From Planctomycetota bacterium (lineage in GTDB: Bacteria; Planctomycetota; UBA1135; UBA2386), in the NCBI GenBank assembly GCA_003235605.1, contig QJVU01000616.1, positions 1 to 22,770 of the forward strand: a stretch of DNA of 22,770 nucleotides, given 5' to 3'. Each line of letters begins with the position of its first letter. Within the stretch, counting starts at the first letter, position 1. Below the pieces are notes generated by a model. It had not been told where the DNA came from. It saw only the letters and a list, made by a program, of their open reading frames with translations, and did not search any database. Below, piece after piece: positions 12,665-20,685 of the stretch. The position numbers and the translations under genes are program-made.

Positions 12665-15598
12665 CTACTTTGCGCGGGCGGCCTTCATGGCCTCGGCGTG
12701 GTAGAGGTAGCGGTCCGCCACCGCGTCCACCGCCGCCCTGTCGGACACCCTCGTGAGCCGGCCGAACTCCACGTTGGTAACCTCCTGCAGCATCGAGAGC
12801 ACCATCATCCGCAGGTGTGGCTGCTCCACGGCCTTCAGTAGCCTGGTCAGCTCCGGCACCGACTCGACACCTTGGTCCAGCGTGAGGTGCTGGAGCTTCA
12901 GGGTGGTGGTCACCTTGTTGTTGCGCAGGGCCTCCAGAAACCACATCGCACGCGGCTGCCCCTTGTGGGTGCGGTACCAGCCTCGCATCGCCTCCTGCCG
13001 GTTGTTCACCTGCGCGACATCCAGGCCGATGATCTCCGAGAGGGCCTCGGTGGCCTCGAATCGATGGGCCTCGTCCCCCAACAGCTCGATCAGGTCCGGC
13101 ACCACCGTGGGGTCGTGGAACTCGCCGAGGAGGAGCACCAGCCGGACACGGGTCTCGCCGGTGGCTCGGGGAAGGTGCTTTCGCAGCTGGGTCCTGGCGA
13201 TGACCGCTCCCTGGTTGCGCAGGGACAGCAGCGTGCGGCGGCCGTACTCGTCCATGGTGTTGCCCTGGCTGGCAAACCGCCGCGCAAGGAAGTCCGCGAT
13301 GCGCGCATTGCTCATCTCTCCCATGGCGGTCAGGCCGGCGAGGCGGTCCTCGCGATCCGGCCGCCGCACCGCTTCGATCAGGATGTCCACCACCGTCTGG
13401 CCACCGATGCGGCCCAGCGCCACCCAGATGTCCCGTCGCACGGCGCCAAGGGCCTTCGGCTCCATGGTCAGCAAGGGCTTGCGGGCTTCGGTGGCCCGCA
13501 GCATGCCCAGGGCGTAGATCGCCGTGCGCTGCTCCTGCAGATCGGGACTCTGGAGCTTCTGCAACAGCACGGGGATTGCCCGCAGGTCTTTCGACCTGGC
13601 GATCTCGTGGATTGCCGCAACGCGCACGGAGACACTGGGGTGTGACAGCGCGGCCAGCACCTTGTCGGCGCCGAGGAGGGCGAACAGGCGGGTCACGTAG
13701 GCATCCGCTGTCTTGGTCATCCGTCGCTCCAGGATGCCCAGGGCCCGTCGCCAGAGGAGATCCCCGGGAGCCAGGAGCGCCACTTCGATCAGCTGGAAGA
13801 CATCGTCGTCGATCTTCTCGGCCTCGGAGGCCTGCCGCAGCATGGCAACCCCATCTTCCTCGGTGAGGAGCTTCTTCAGGTCCGGGATCGAGGCCAGGTC
13901 GGCGATGGCCTGCTGCCGCGCCGGCCCCTTCAGTTCCGGCAGGCGCTCGAGGATCATCTCCTTCAACCTCAGGTCCAGCTTGTCCGGGTTGGCAAGGCGC
14001 CACTTGTGCTCTACGCGCCAGAAGGGCGTAACGTCCGGGTGCACGCTGGGATCGCGGTAGCGCTGCCACCGCTGCTCGTGGGCGGTCTCGACCACCAACT
14101 TGCGCATCTCCGTCACGAAGGGCTGTGCTCCGGTTGGCAGCCGCAGGCGCACGCGGGCACCCGCCAGGCGCAGATCCAGCATCTGCTCGACGTCGGTCTG
14201 GGTCGCGGACTGGCGCCCGTTCATGAACCCCAGCTCCTGCAGGCCGGCCACTAGGCACTTGAGCTCTGCCGGTGCCAGGATGTACTCGCTCAGGGCGGGC
14301 TGCCCCTCCGCGACAGGCACCCGCTCGCCGCGGAAACGGATCTTGTGCGAGGGTTCCATCCACGTCACCTCGGCGAAGGGCGCATTCTCCTCCGTCACGT
14401 CGATACGCTGGCGCATGCCGACGAAGAACGGGCGGCTCGCCTTCCACCAGGACCGCCAGGCACCCATGCGATCACGGAAATCCTCACCGGTGAAGGCGAC
14501 CAGCTTCCGTGTGGCGATTCCCTGGATGAGGCTCAGGTCGCTGACGAACTCCAGAGGCGCAACCACCAGCAGCAACCCTTCTACCAAGGCGGCATCCTCG
14601 ACCTCGTGCCGGCCGTCGACAGCGGAGCGCCGCGCCAGGGACACCAACGCCACCGCGGCGGTAGCCCTCAGGAACGGGTCGCGGCCGCAGAGCTCCGACT
14701 TCAAATGCGGCACCATGGAAGGCAGGACGTAGGCCTTGCCGGTGGCTTCCTCCAGCATGGCCAGAGCCAGGGCCGCATAGCCGAATCCCCAGTTCGTGGC
14801 GGGCTGCGAGAGGATGCCCTGCAGGTCGGGCACCGCAGTGGGACCATGCTTCACCAGGGCCAGGCAGGCCTCCCCGGCCAGCCCGGCGTTGCGCACCATG
14901 ACCTGGAGCAGCCGCTTGCGGGAGGCGGGCTCGGGGATGCAGGCCAGCAGGCGGATGGCCTTGCGCCGCACGTCGGTCTTCTGGGAGTGGGACAGCTGCA
15001 GCAGCCGCGGCAGGTCGCTGGCATCCACCCGTTCCGTGAGGAGTTCCCTGGCTGCCTTCCGGGCCGGCGAGAACTTCCCCTGCAACAGGTCGATCAGGTA
15101 TTCCTTGCCTCTTTGGGCGTCCCCCGCCAAGTCGGCCATGGTGCGGGCCGTGGCCTCCGTGGCGGCGCCCATGGAGCGGGTCAGCAACAGGAAGCGCAGC
15201 TCCTTGGCGTCCTCCGCGTCACCGTAGCGCGCGAGGACCAGCATCATGCCGAACAGCTGGTCAGCATCGACCTTTCCACAGAGACGCGCTGCCAGACGGT
15301 TGGGGTGGTCGAACTCGTCGCGTAGCTGACGCAGGATCTGCTCCACCTCCTTGTTCGCGGCGTGGCGGCTACGGCGCAGGTCCAGCACCACGCGCTGGAA
15401 ATGATCGATGTCGTTGCGCTTCGGCGCGGCCTCCTCAGGAGGCCGCTTGGGCGGTCTGGGCGCCGGCAGCTCGATGCGGCCCTTCTTGGGCTTCGGCCTT
15501 GGAGGGTTCTGGGTCGTCTGGCCTGGAAGCGGCGCCAGCAGCGCCAGGCACAGAAGAAGCAGGGGGGCAAAAGGGGCCAGCGGAGCAAGTACGCGCAT
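12665..15598 (-). CDS. Large secreted HEAT-repeat protein
   Basis: This 977-residue protein begins with a signal peptide (MRVLAPLAPFAPLLLLCLALLAPLPGQ) and a Pro/Lys-rich linker (about 28-62). It then consists almost wholly of helical HEAT-type repeats, with clear units such as KTDVRRKAIRLLACIPEPASRKRL, HPSVSVRVAAIHEIARSKDLRAI and HDPTVVPDLIELLGDEAHRFEATEAL. A non-repeat insert near residues 380-560 contains the DFRDRMGAWRSWW motif and a beta-rich segment. The periplasmic location and repeat scaffold suggest a protein-interaction platform, perhaps for the Bat complex encoded just downstream. I chose the ATG at 15598 because it opens the signal peptide. The open frame runs about 165 codons further upstream into the divergent gene. 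No Shine-Dalgarno sequence is visible. Confidence 0.85.
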   Translation of the reverse strand: MRVLAPLAPFAPLLLLCLALLAPLPGQTTQNPPRPKPKKGRIELPAPRPPKRPPEEAAPKRNDIDHFQRVVLDLRRSRHAANKEVEQILRQLRDEFDHPNRLAARLCGKVDADQLFGMMLVLARYGDAEDAKELRFLLLTRSMGAATEATARTMADLAGDAQRGKEYLIDLLQGKFSPARKAARELLTERVDASDLPRLLQLSHSQKTDVRRKAIRLLACIPEPASRKRLLQVMVRNAGLAGEACLALVKHGPTAVPDLQGILSQPATNWGFGYAALALAMLEEATGKAYVLPSMVPHLKSELCGRDPFLRATAAVALVSLARRSAVDGRHEVEDAALVEGLLLVVAPLEFVSDLSLIQGIATRKLVAFTGEDFRDRMGAWRSWWKASRPFFVGMRQRIDVTEENAPFAEVTWMEPSHKIRFRGERVPVAEGQPALSEYILAPAELKCLVAGLQELGFMNGRQSATQTDVEQMLDLRLAGARVRLRLPTGAQPFVTEMRKLVVETAHEQRWQRYRDPSVHPDVTPFWRVEHKWRLANPDKLDLRLKEMILERLPELKGPARQQAIADLASIPDLKKLLTEEDGVAMLRQASEAEKIDDDVFQLIEVALLAPGDLLWRRALGILERRMTKTADAYVTRLFALLGADKVLAALSHPSVSVRVAAIHEIARSKDLRAIPVLLQKLQSPDLQEQRTAIYALGMLRATEARKPLLTMEPKALGAVRRDIWVALGRIGGQTVVDILIEAVRRPDREDRLAGLTAMGEMSNARIADFLARRFASQGNTMDEYGRRTLLSLRNQGAVIARTQLRKHLPRATGETRVRLVLLLGEFHDPTVVPDLIELLGDEAHRFEATEALSEIIGLDVAQVNNRQEAMRGWYRTHKGQPRAMWFLEALRNNKVTTTLKLQHLTLDQGVESVPELTRLLKAVEQPHLRMMVLSMLQEVTNVEFGRLTRVSDRAAVDAVADRYLYHAEAMKAARAK

Positions 15599-15799
15599 CA
15601 GGCGGGGTGGGTCGACCGGATGGGGGGCTCGATGAGGAGACTCGCAGGAGGGGACTGCGGAAGGCCTGGCAATATAGCGTCTCCCCCAACGGCCACGCGA
15701 ACATAGACGGGAACATCCCTGGAGCATCCCGAGGGCGCCGGGCAACTCCATTTGGGAAGCTGCTATACCGCTGTCCGCAAAGCATTTATAGGAGACGGG
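15599..15799. other. Divergent intergenic region (HEAT gene / EamA gene)
   Basis: This 201-bp gap separates the leftward HEAT-moxR-bat arm from the rightward arm, so it should hold promoters for both. It is locally more AT-rich: AATATA at 15671-15676 (TATATT on the minus strand) and TATACC at 15764-15769 on the plus strand could be -10 boxes. Neither has a convincing -35 partner at 16-18 bp, so I do not call specific promoters. Confidence 0.4.
15790..15799 (+). promoter_or_regulatory. Ribosome-binding site that fixes the EamA start
   Basis: AGGAGA begins at 15790 and leaves about five bases to the GTG at 15800. This favours the GTG over the TTG at 15752, which has no such sequence and would add 16 non-hydrophobic residues to the transporter. 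Confidence 0.6.
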
Positions 15800-16744
15800 G
15801 TGGCTCCCCCTACGATCCTCGTGCACGCCGCCCTGGTCCTGGTGTCGATGCTGTTCGGGCTCAACTACGTGGCCACGAAGGTGATCGTGGGGGCAGTGCC
15901 GCCAAGGGCCTGGGTCTTCTACCGGGTGGCCGCCGCCACGCTGGTGCTGCTGCCCATCCTGCTCTGGCGCTGGCGCCAACGCCCCTGGCCGGCGCCCCGG
16001 GTCTGGGCCTGGCTGCTGTTGGCCGCTGTCCTCGGCGTCTGCCTGAACCAGGCCCTGTTCATCGAAGGGATGCAACGCACCATCGCCTCCCACTCCTCCA
16101 TCGTCAACACCTCGATCCCGGTCCTGACCCTCCTGTTCGCCACCAGCGTCGGCCAGGAACGCCTGACCTGGGCAAAGACAGCTGCCGTGGTCGTAGCCAT
16201 CGCGGGCGTCCTCATCCTCCTGAAGGTCGATATCCTCCTCGCGAGTGACTCTGGCTCCCCTGGCGAGTACTTCACCGGCAACCTCCTCACCCTGGGCAAC
16301 GCCACGTCCTTTTCATTGTTCGTGGTGTTGATGCGGCACCTGGGCCGCCGGGTGGATCCGGTGGCCGCCACGGCGATCTGCTTCGTGATGGCCACCGCCA
16401 TCCTGGGTGCCTGGAGCGGCCCGGTCCTGACCACCGACAACCTCGGTGCAATCCTGCAACCGGGCATCTGGCCGTACGCCGTGCTCTCGATCCTGGGCGC
16501 CACGGTCCTCACCTACCTCCTGAACAACTGGGCCCTGGGGCATGTCGAGAGCTCGCTGGTCGTGCTCTACATCTATATCCAGCCTATCGTTGCGACCACG
16601 TGGCAGACGCTCCGGGGTGACCGCCCCTGGCCCGGGGCGCGCTTCTACATTGCCGCGACCCTGGTTTGCGCCGGCATCCTGCTGGCCTCGATGGCGCGGC
16701 GCCGGGAGTCCGCGCGCCTGGGCGCAAGGGGCACTCCCCCCTAA
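15800..16744 (+). CDS. EamA-family (drug/metabolite transporter superfamily) membrane protein
   Basis: This 314-residue integral membrane protein has about ten hydrophobic helices arranged as two EamA repeats (about 8-138 and 158-298). Typical features are the first-helix motif SMLFGLNYVATKVIVG, ALFIEGMQRTIASHSSIVNTSIPVLTLLFA ahead of ERLTWAKTAAVVVAIAGVLIL, and in the second repeat YLLNNWALGHVESSLVVLYIYIQPIVA followed by an Arg/Trp loop. EamA proteins export or exchange amino acids, nucleobases, cofactor precursors or other small metabolites, and the substrate cannot be read from the sequence. It is divergent from the HEAT gene. It is followed after 95 nt by a lipoprotein gene with its own strong ribosome-binding site, so operon membership is uncertain. 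Confidence 0.88.
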   Translation: MAPPTILVHAALVLVSMLFGLNYVATKVIVGAVPPRAWVFYRVAAATLVLLPILLWRWRQRPWPAPRVWAWLLLAAVLGVCLNQALFIEGMQRTIASHSSIVNTSIPVLTLLFATSVGQERLTWAKTAAVVVAIAGVLILLKVDILLASDSGSPGEYFTGNLLTLGNATSFSLFVVLMRHLGRRVDPVAATAICFVMATAILGAWSGPVLTTDNLGAILQPGIWPYAVLSILGATVLTYLLNNWALGHVESSLVVLYIYIQPIVATTWQTLRGDRPWPGARFYIAATLVCAGILLASMARRRESARLGARGTPP

Positions 16745-16839
16745 AACAACACGCTGCAATCCAGGGGGCCCCACCGGCGTCCTGGACCCTACCCGTCGCA
16801 CAGACATCCTCGCACCAAGACATCAAGGAGGTCTCGCCC

Positions 16840-17652
16840 ATGAAAGCGCTCCTGGCTCCCCTGTTCTTGTTGGCCTTTGCCAGCTGTACGTCCCTTGCGG
16901 AGACCCGTTGGGCCGCCGACGCGGACCCCGAGGCACCTTCTCAGGGGACGATTGCCAAGGCGGCCGAACATCCGATATCGGGCTTCTACCATGACGATGT
17001 CCATGACAAGGCGAAGGGCCGCACGAAGAGCGACGCAGCCGGAGCGCTGGCCCTGGTCTCCGTCGATGCCCTGCCCGAAGAGCGGAAAGCCGCAGGGGAC
17101 ACGGACCAGCCCAAGGACCGCAAGATGGTCTACTCCGCGTCCCTCCAGGTCCGCGTCTCCAGCATCGAGGATGCGGTGCAGCGGTTGTTGGCACGCGTCC
17201 GGCAGCTGGAGGGATACCTGGCTCTGCGGAACAACAATGTCCTCACCTGCCGGATTCCCGCCGGCAGCTTCACCACCCTGGTCGAGGAAGTGAAGGGCTA
17301 CGGCGTGGTTCTGCAGGAGTCGATGCAGGCCCAGGACGTGACCAAGCAGCACGTCGACCTGACCATCCGCCTGGAGAATGCCGAAACCGCGCGGAAGCGG
17401 TTGCTGAGCCTGTTGGAGAAGGCCACCAAGGTCGAGGACATCCTGAAGATCGAGGAGCAGCTCACGCGCCTGACCGAGACCATCGAGCGCATCAAGGGCG
17501 AGCTGAAGTATCTCAACGAGCAGATCGCGTACTCCCTGGTGAGCGTCGGCTTCCAGTCATCCTCACCGTCGACGACGCCGAGGCGCCGCGCGCGCAGTAG
17601 ATTCGACTGGATCAACCAGGTGGGCATCGAACAGGTTCTGAGGAGGTTCTGA
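16840..17652 (+). CDS. DUF4349-type lipoprotein
   Basis: This 270-residue protein has a lipoprotein signal peptide (lipobox F-A-S-C, Cys at residue 16) and a variable linker. The DUF4349 core at about 100-250 begins RKMVYSASLQVRVSSIEDAVQRLLARVRQLEGYL, continues with LTCRIPAGSFTTLVEEVKGYGVV, and passes into a coiled coil (VDLTIRLENAETARKRLLSLLEKATKVEDILKIEEQLTRLTETIERIKGEL). Most DUF4349 proteins I recall finish with a membrane helix. Here the protein ends shortly after the coiled coil with RFDWINQVGIEQVLRRF, so the lipid anchor may be its only membrane attachment. The start has a near-perfect AAGGAGG at 16825-16831, 8 nt ahead. The stop lies inside an 11-bp tandem repeat shared with the next gene's leader. 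Confidence 0.82.
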   Translation: MKALLAPLFLLAFASCTSLAETRWAADADPEAPSQGTIAKAAEHPISGFYHDDVHDKAKGRTKSDAAGALALVSVDALPEERKAAGDTDQPKDRKMVYSASLQVRVSSIEDAVQRLLARVRQLEGYLALRNNNVLTCRIPAGSFTTLVEEVKGYGVVLQESMQAQDVTKQHVDLTIRLENAETARKRLLSLLEKATKVEDILKIEEQLTRLTETIERIKGELKYLNEQIAYSLVSVGFQSSSPSTTPRRRARSRFDWINQVGIEQVLRRF

Positions 17653-17677
17653 GGAGGTAATGAGGAGGTAATGAAAT
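17634..17677 (+). repeat. 11-bp tandem repeat carrying multiple Shine-Dalgarno sequences
   Basis: Four head-to-tail 11-bp units span the end of the DUF4349 gene and the start of the next: GGTTCTGAGGA (17634-17644), an identical copy (17645-17655), GGTAATGAGGA (17656-17666), and the diverged GGTAATGAAAT (17667-17677). They create three GAGGAGG sequences. The one at 17662-17668 lies 7 nt before the ATG at 17676. The units also produce two very short reading frames, ATG-AGG-AGG-TAA (17660-17671) and ATG-AAA-TGA (17671-17679). Confidence 0.85.
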
Positions 17678-18134
17678 GAAGGTCCCCGCACTGCTCACGG
17701 TGTTCCTCCTGGCTGGCTGCGCCATCCATGCTGATGTGCCAGACAGTTTCCTGAAGCTGAAGAACGACAGCTACGAGTTCAAGGCTACCTCCGCGGACGA
17801 CGCCATGCTCTGGGTGCGCCGCTTCGACACCGAACCGGAGGAGAGTACCCTGGACTTCTGGCAGGAGGCCCTCACCAACAATCTCGTCCAGGGAAGAGGC
17901 TACCGCCTGGTCAGCAACGACCAGATCCAGACTCGCAGCGGCCGACCCGGGCGGGTCCTGGTCCTGGAGGCCAACGTCGGCGGCCAGACCCAGCGGGAGC
18001 TGTTCGCGGTGTTCCTGAAGGAGCATCTCTGGGGCAGCCCCAGCATCTACGTGGCCGAGTACGTGGCGCCCGCGCCGCTGTTCGAGCAGTACCTGGAAAG
18101 GGTGCGGAAGGCGATCGAGAGCCTGAACCTGTGA
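17676..18134 (+). CDS. Hypothetical lipoprotein downstream of the DUF4349 gene
   Basis: This 152-residue protein has a signal peptide with lipobox L-A-G-C (Cys at residue 15). The mature part looks like a compact alpha/beta fold: the strand DSYEFKATSADDAMLWVRRFD, a helix FWQEALTNNLV with GRGYRLV, then strands GRPGRVLVLEANVGGQTQRELFAVFL and PSIYVAEYVAP, and a last helix LFEQYLERVRKAIESL. I do not recognise a named family. The pattern suggests a secreted protein that works with the preceding DUF4349 lipoprotein, from which it is separated by only 23 nt of tandem repeat. Confidence 0.75.
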   Translation: MKVPALLTVFLLAGCAIHADVPDSFLKLKNDSYEFKATSADDAMLWVRRFDTEPEESTLDFWQEALTNNLVQGRGYRLVSNDQIQTRSGRPGRVLVLEANVGGQTQRELFAVFLKEHLWGSPSIYVAEYVAPAPLFEQYLERVRKAIESLNL

Positions 18135-18165
18135 TGAACGTTGCGAGCGCTCTTCCCGAGACGCA

Positions 18166-18966
18166 ATGGACTTCGACCACGGATGGGACGCGCTGTTGAA
18201 CCCGGGCCGCTCGTCGCGGTACTTCGAGCTGGCGGATCCCTCGGGGATACGGGTCCACGGCCCTGGCTGGGACGTGAGCCACGCGTGGTGCCTGGCCGAG
18301 GCTTCGCGACTGGTCTATCGGCACAGCGGCCGGAGCGGCCATCTCCAACGCGTGGGACTCCGCGAGGAGATGTTCCTGTCGGTCGAAAGCACCCAGTGCG
18401 CCGTCTGGCGTGGCACACGCGGACCGGGTTGTCTGATGATCGTCTTCCGGGGCACGAACGACCTGCGCAACTGGCTGACGAACTTCGACGTCGTGCTGGC
18501 GGATTGGGATGGGCACGGCCGGGTGCACCGCGGCTTTCTCCGGGCGCTGCACAAGGTGTGGGGTGAGTTGGAGCGGTGCCTCGACAGCTTCGAGGAGGAT
18601 GTCTATTACACCGGACACAGCCTCGGGGGAGCGCTTGCCATGCTCGCAGCATCCCTGCGACCGCCGGTGGCAACCTATGCTTTCGGCGCGCCGCGGGTTG
18701 GGGACGAAGCGTTTGCCAGCACGCTGGCGGAGAACGTGTACCGGGTGGTCAACGGCAGGGACATCGTCCCGACGCTGCCTCCCTCGTTGAAGGCGCACGG
18801 CTTCATGCACGGCGGTGAGCTCTTTCGAATTGGTGACCCGGGCGGTGGGGCCGAGGACCACCCGGTCCAGGATCTCGTGGACACGCGACGTTGGTTCGAT
18901 CCCCATCCAGTCCTCTCGGACCACGCACCGGTGAACTACGTCGCCCAGCTGACCAGGATGCTGTAG
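18166..18966 (+). CDS. Class 3 lipase (alpha/beta-hydrolase)
   Basis: This 266-residue protein carries the Lipase_3 signature. VFRGTNDLRNWLTNFD (about 93-108) supplies the oxyanion region and the tryptophan/asparagine block. YYTGHSLGGALAML contains the nucleophile elbow with Ser152. AFGAPRVGD follows, then the acid in NGRDIVPTLPP (Asp199) and the base in SDHAPVNYV (His253). The catalytic triad is thus complete. Likely substrates are acylglycerols or other carboxylic esters. There is no signal peptide, so it appears cytoplasmic unless exported by another route. The ATG lies 31 nt after the preceding gene with only a weak ribosome-binding sequence. The 117 nt that follow the gene are non-coding. 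Confidence 0.88.
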   Translation: MDFDHGWDALLNPGRSSRYFELADPSGIRVHGPGWDVSHAWCLAEASRLVYRHSGRSGHLQRVGLREEMFLSVESTQCAVWRGTRGPGCLMIVFRGTNDLRNWLTNFDVVLADWDGHGRVHRGFLRALHKVWGELERCLDSFEEDVYYTGHSLGGALAMLAASLRPPVATYAFGAPRVGDEAFASTLAENVYRVVNGRDIVPTLPPSLKAHGFMHGGELFRIGDPGGGAEDHPVQDLVDTRRWFDPHPVLSDHAPVNYVAQLTRML

Positions 18967-19083
18967 CCGCGCCCGCTACCTCTCCGGATCTTCCGCGAAT
19001 AGCATTTCCCGCACCGCCTGCCGGTGGCCGCCGTGTGCCGCCAACCAAGAAGACAAGCCAAGAAAGAACGAGGAGGCCTACAG

Positions 19084-19374
19084 ATGGTGACCCATGTCGT
19101 CCTTGTCAACTTCACCGCCAAGGGAATCGAGAACATCAAGCAGTCGCCCGACCGCGCCGTGGGATTCGTCGAAGCTGCGGGCCGCCTGGGCGTCGAGGTC
19201 GAAGGGCTCTATTGGACGTCCGGCCGCTACGACGGTGTGGTGCTGCTGAGCGCACGGGATGACGAAAGCGCCGCGGCGGTCACCCTGGCCCTCGGGCGGG
19301 CGGGGTACGTGCACACCGAGACCCTTCGCGCCTTCGACAGGGAGACCATGCAGACGATCCTGGGCAGGGTGTAG
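19084..19374 (+). CDS. GYD-domain protein
   Basis: This 96-residue cytoplasmic protein fits the GYD family: an opening strand VTHVVLVNFTAKGIENIKQSPDRA, a central helix, and the name-giving motif SGRYDGVVLLSA (here RYD in place of GYD), followed by LALGRAGYVHTETLRAF and a terminal helix. Small proteins of this type form ferredoxin-like dimeric barrels and their role is unknown. The ATG at 19084 is preceded by GAGGAGG at 19070-19076, 7 nt away, which decides the start. The leader before it is purine-rich. The gene is flanked by gaps of about 110 nt, so it could be transcribed alone. Confidence 0.82.
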   Translation: MVTHVVLVNFTAKGIENIKQSPDRAVGFVEAAGRLGVEVEGLYWTSGRYDGVVLLSARDDESAAAVTLALGRAGYVHTETLRAFDRETMQTILGRV

Positions 19375-19482
19375 CCACCGACCGCCGCTTGCGCACTGTT
19401 GCGTATTTGGGCAAACCGCCTCCAGCGGGTGCCTGGTTTTGGTCGAGTACACCCTGTGGCGCCGACAGTGACGGCCTCCACC

Positions 19483-20649
19483 ATGGCATCGCACCCCTCC
19501 CAGGCCCAGGCGATTGTCTCCCCCGACCGTATCGCGGAGCTCCGTGACTACGTGGGCTTCGGCCCTGGGGACGAGAACAACCTCGCGCAGGTGCGCAGGC
19601 TGATCGTTCCACACCTGGACACGATCATCGCGACCTTCTACGGCCACATCAGCAGGTTCGAGAACCTGCGTTCTTTCCTCGAGGACACGCAGACTGAGCA
19701 GCGCCTGCATCAGTCCCTGCACAGCTACATTCTCACCCTCGGCAAGGACACCAGTGAAGCGGGGTACGTCGAGCAACGCCTGCGCATCGGCCGGGCCCAC
19801 GAGCGCATCGGCCTGAGCCTCACCTGGTATCTCGGCATGTACCCGTTGCTGTTCGAGTGCATTGCCAACGCGCTGGCTGCCTCGGCCGACCTGGACCGCA
19901 GGCTGCCAGAGCTGCTCATTTCCCTGCAAAAGGCGATCACCCTGGACTCGGTGCTGACGGTCGAGGCCTACCATGATGCCAGCATCCAGCGTCTGGCAGA
20001 GGTCGTAGAGGAACAGAAGGAGTCCCAGGCGCGGCTGTACCGCGAGGTCCGCATAGACGGCCTCACACAGGTCTTCAACAAGCAGGCGGTCATGACCGCT
20101 CTCGAGGCCGAGCTGCTGCAATGCCAGCGGCGCCAGCTACCCTTCACCGTGCTGATCCTGGATGTCGACCGCTTCAAGCGCATCAACGACCAGCACGGCC
20201 ACCCCTTCGGTGACTTCGTGCTCAGACACGTCGTGGACATCGTACGGGCCGTCATGCGCCCGGGAGATCTCGTAGGCCGGTTCGGTGGTGACGAGATCAT
20301 GGCCGGCCTGGCCGGGTGCTCGCTGAAGGAGGGAACCAAGATCGCCGATCGGGTCCGGCTCCAGGTGGCGCTGGCACCCTTCCTGCATCGCGGCCAGAGC
20401 GCACGGGTGACCCTCAGCATCGGTGTCGCGTCCCTCTCGGTTCGCGCCAGCACCCTGGAGAGCATCATCGACGAGGCGGACCATGCCTTGTACCGGGCGA
20501 AGCAGGCAGGCCGCAACCGGACCCGCTGTGCGAAGGATCCACCCTCGAACGTAGACGCGCCGAACAGGGCCAGCGCTCTGTTGCCCTTGGTGATGGAACG
20601 CTGCCAGATCGTGGACCGATCCGGAAACAGTGGTCCTAGTGGGGATTGA
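19483..20649 (+). CDS. Globin-coupled diguanylate cyclase (haem oxygen/redox sensor)
   Basis: This 388-residue protein has an N-terminal sensor globin (about 10-165), a short helical linker (RLAEVVEEQKESQARLYREVR) and a GGDEF domain (about 190-345). The globin shows the distal-side Tyr in TFYGHI (Tyr53) and the likely proximal haem ligand in RIGRAHERIG (His106), followed by the WYLGMYPLLF helix. The cyclase part has DGLTQVFNK, ILDVDRFKRINDQHGHPFGD, the inhibitory site R259-P-G-D262, and the active-site motif GGDEI (268-272) in place of GGDEF. It should convert two GTP to cyclic di-GMP in response to oxygen, NO or CO at the haem. The last 40 residues are not conserved. The ATG at 19483 is preferred; TTG or GTG codons upstream add residues unlike the family. 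No strong ribosome-binding sequence is visible. Confidence 0.9.
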   Translation: MASHPSQAQAIVSPDRIAELRDYVGFGPGDENNLAQVRRLIVPHLDTIIATFYGHISRFENLRSFLEDTQTEQRLHQSLHSYILTLGKDTSEAGYVEQRLRIGRAHERIGLSLTWYLGMYPLLFECIANALAASADLDRRLPELLISLQKAITLDSVLTVEAYHDASIQRLAEVVEEQKESQARLYREVRIDGLTQVFNKQAVMTALEAELLQCQRRQLPFTVLILDVDRFKRINDQHGHPFGDFVLRHVVDIVRAVMRPGDLVGRFGGDEIMAGLAGCSLKEGTKIADRVRLQVALAPFLHRGQSARVTLSIGVASLSVRASTLESIIDEADHALYRAKQAGRNRTRCAKDPPSNVDAPNRASALLPLVMERCQIVDRSGNSGPSGD

Positions 20650-20685
20650 CGGGCCCACCCCAGCCCCCGATCCTCTGCCAGTCTC

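Noticed and set aside
12570..14447. A 625-codon minus-strand frame overlapping the large HEAT gene
   Set aside because: It is an alternative frame of the HEAT protein gene. Its translation is Arg/Pro/Gly-rich, which is typical of a shifted frame in GC-rich DNA, and it has no recognisable domain.
15671..15676. TATATT as a -10 box for the HEAT-moxR operon
   Set aside because: No -35-like hexamer is present at 16-18 bp, and an isolated AT-rich hexamer is weak evidence.
16760..16786. Possible hairpin after the EamA gene (arms TCCAGG and CCTGGA)
   Set aside because: The stem is only 6 bp with a 15-nt loop and no T-run follows, so a terminator is not supported.
18134..18199. A 21-codon frame overlapping the stop of the second lipoprotein gene (TGATG)
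   Set aside because: It is very short, overlaps the lipase start in another frame and has no distinctive composition.
19399..19482. N-terminal extension of the globin-coupled cyclase from a TTG codon
   Set aside because: The extra 28 residues have no similarity to sensor globins, and there is no ribosome-binding sequence before the TTG.
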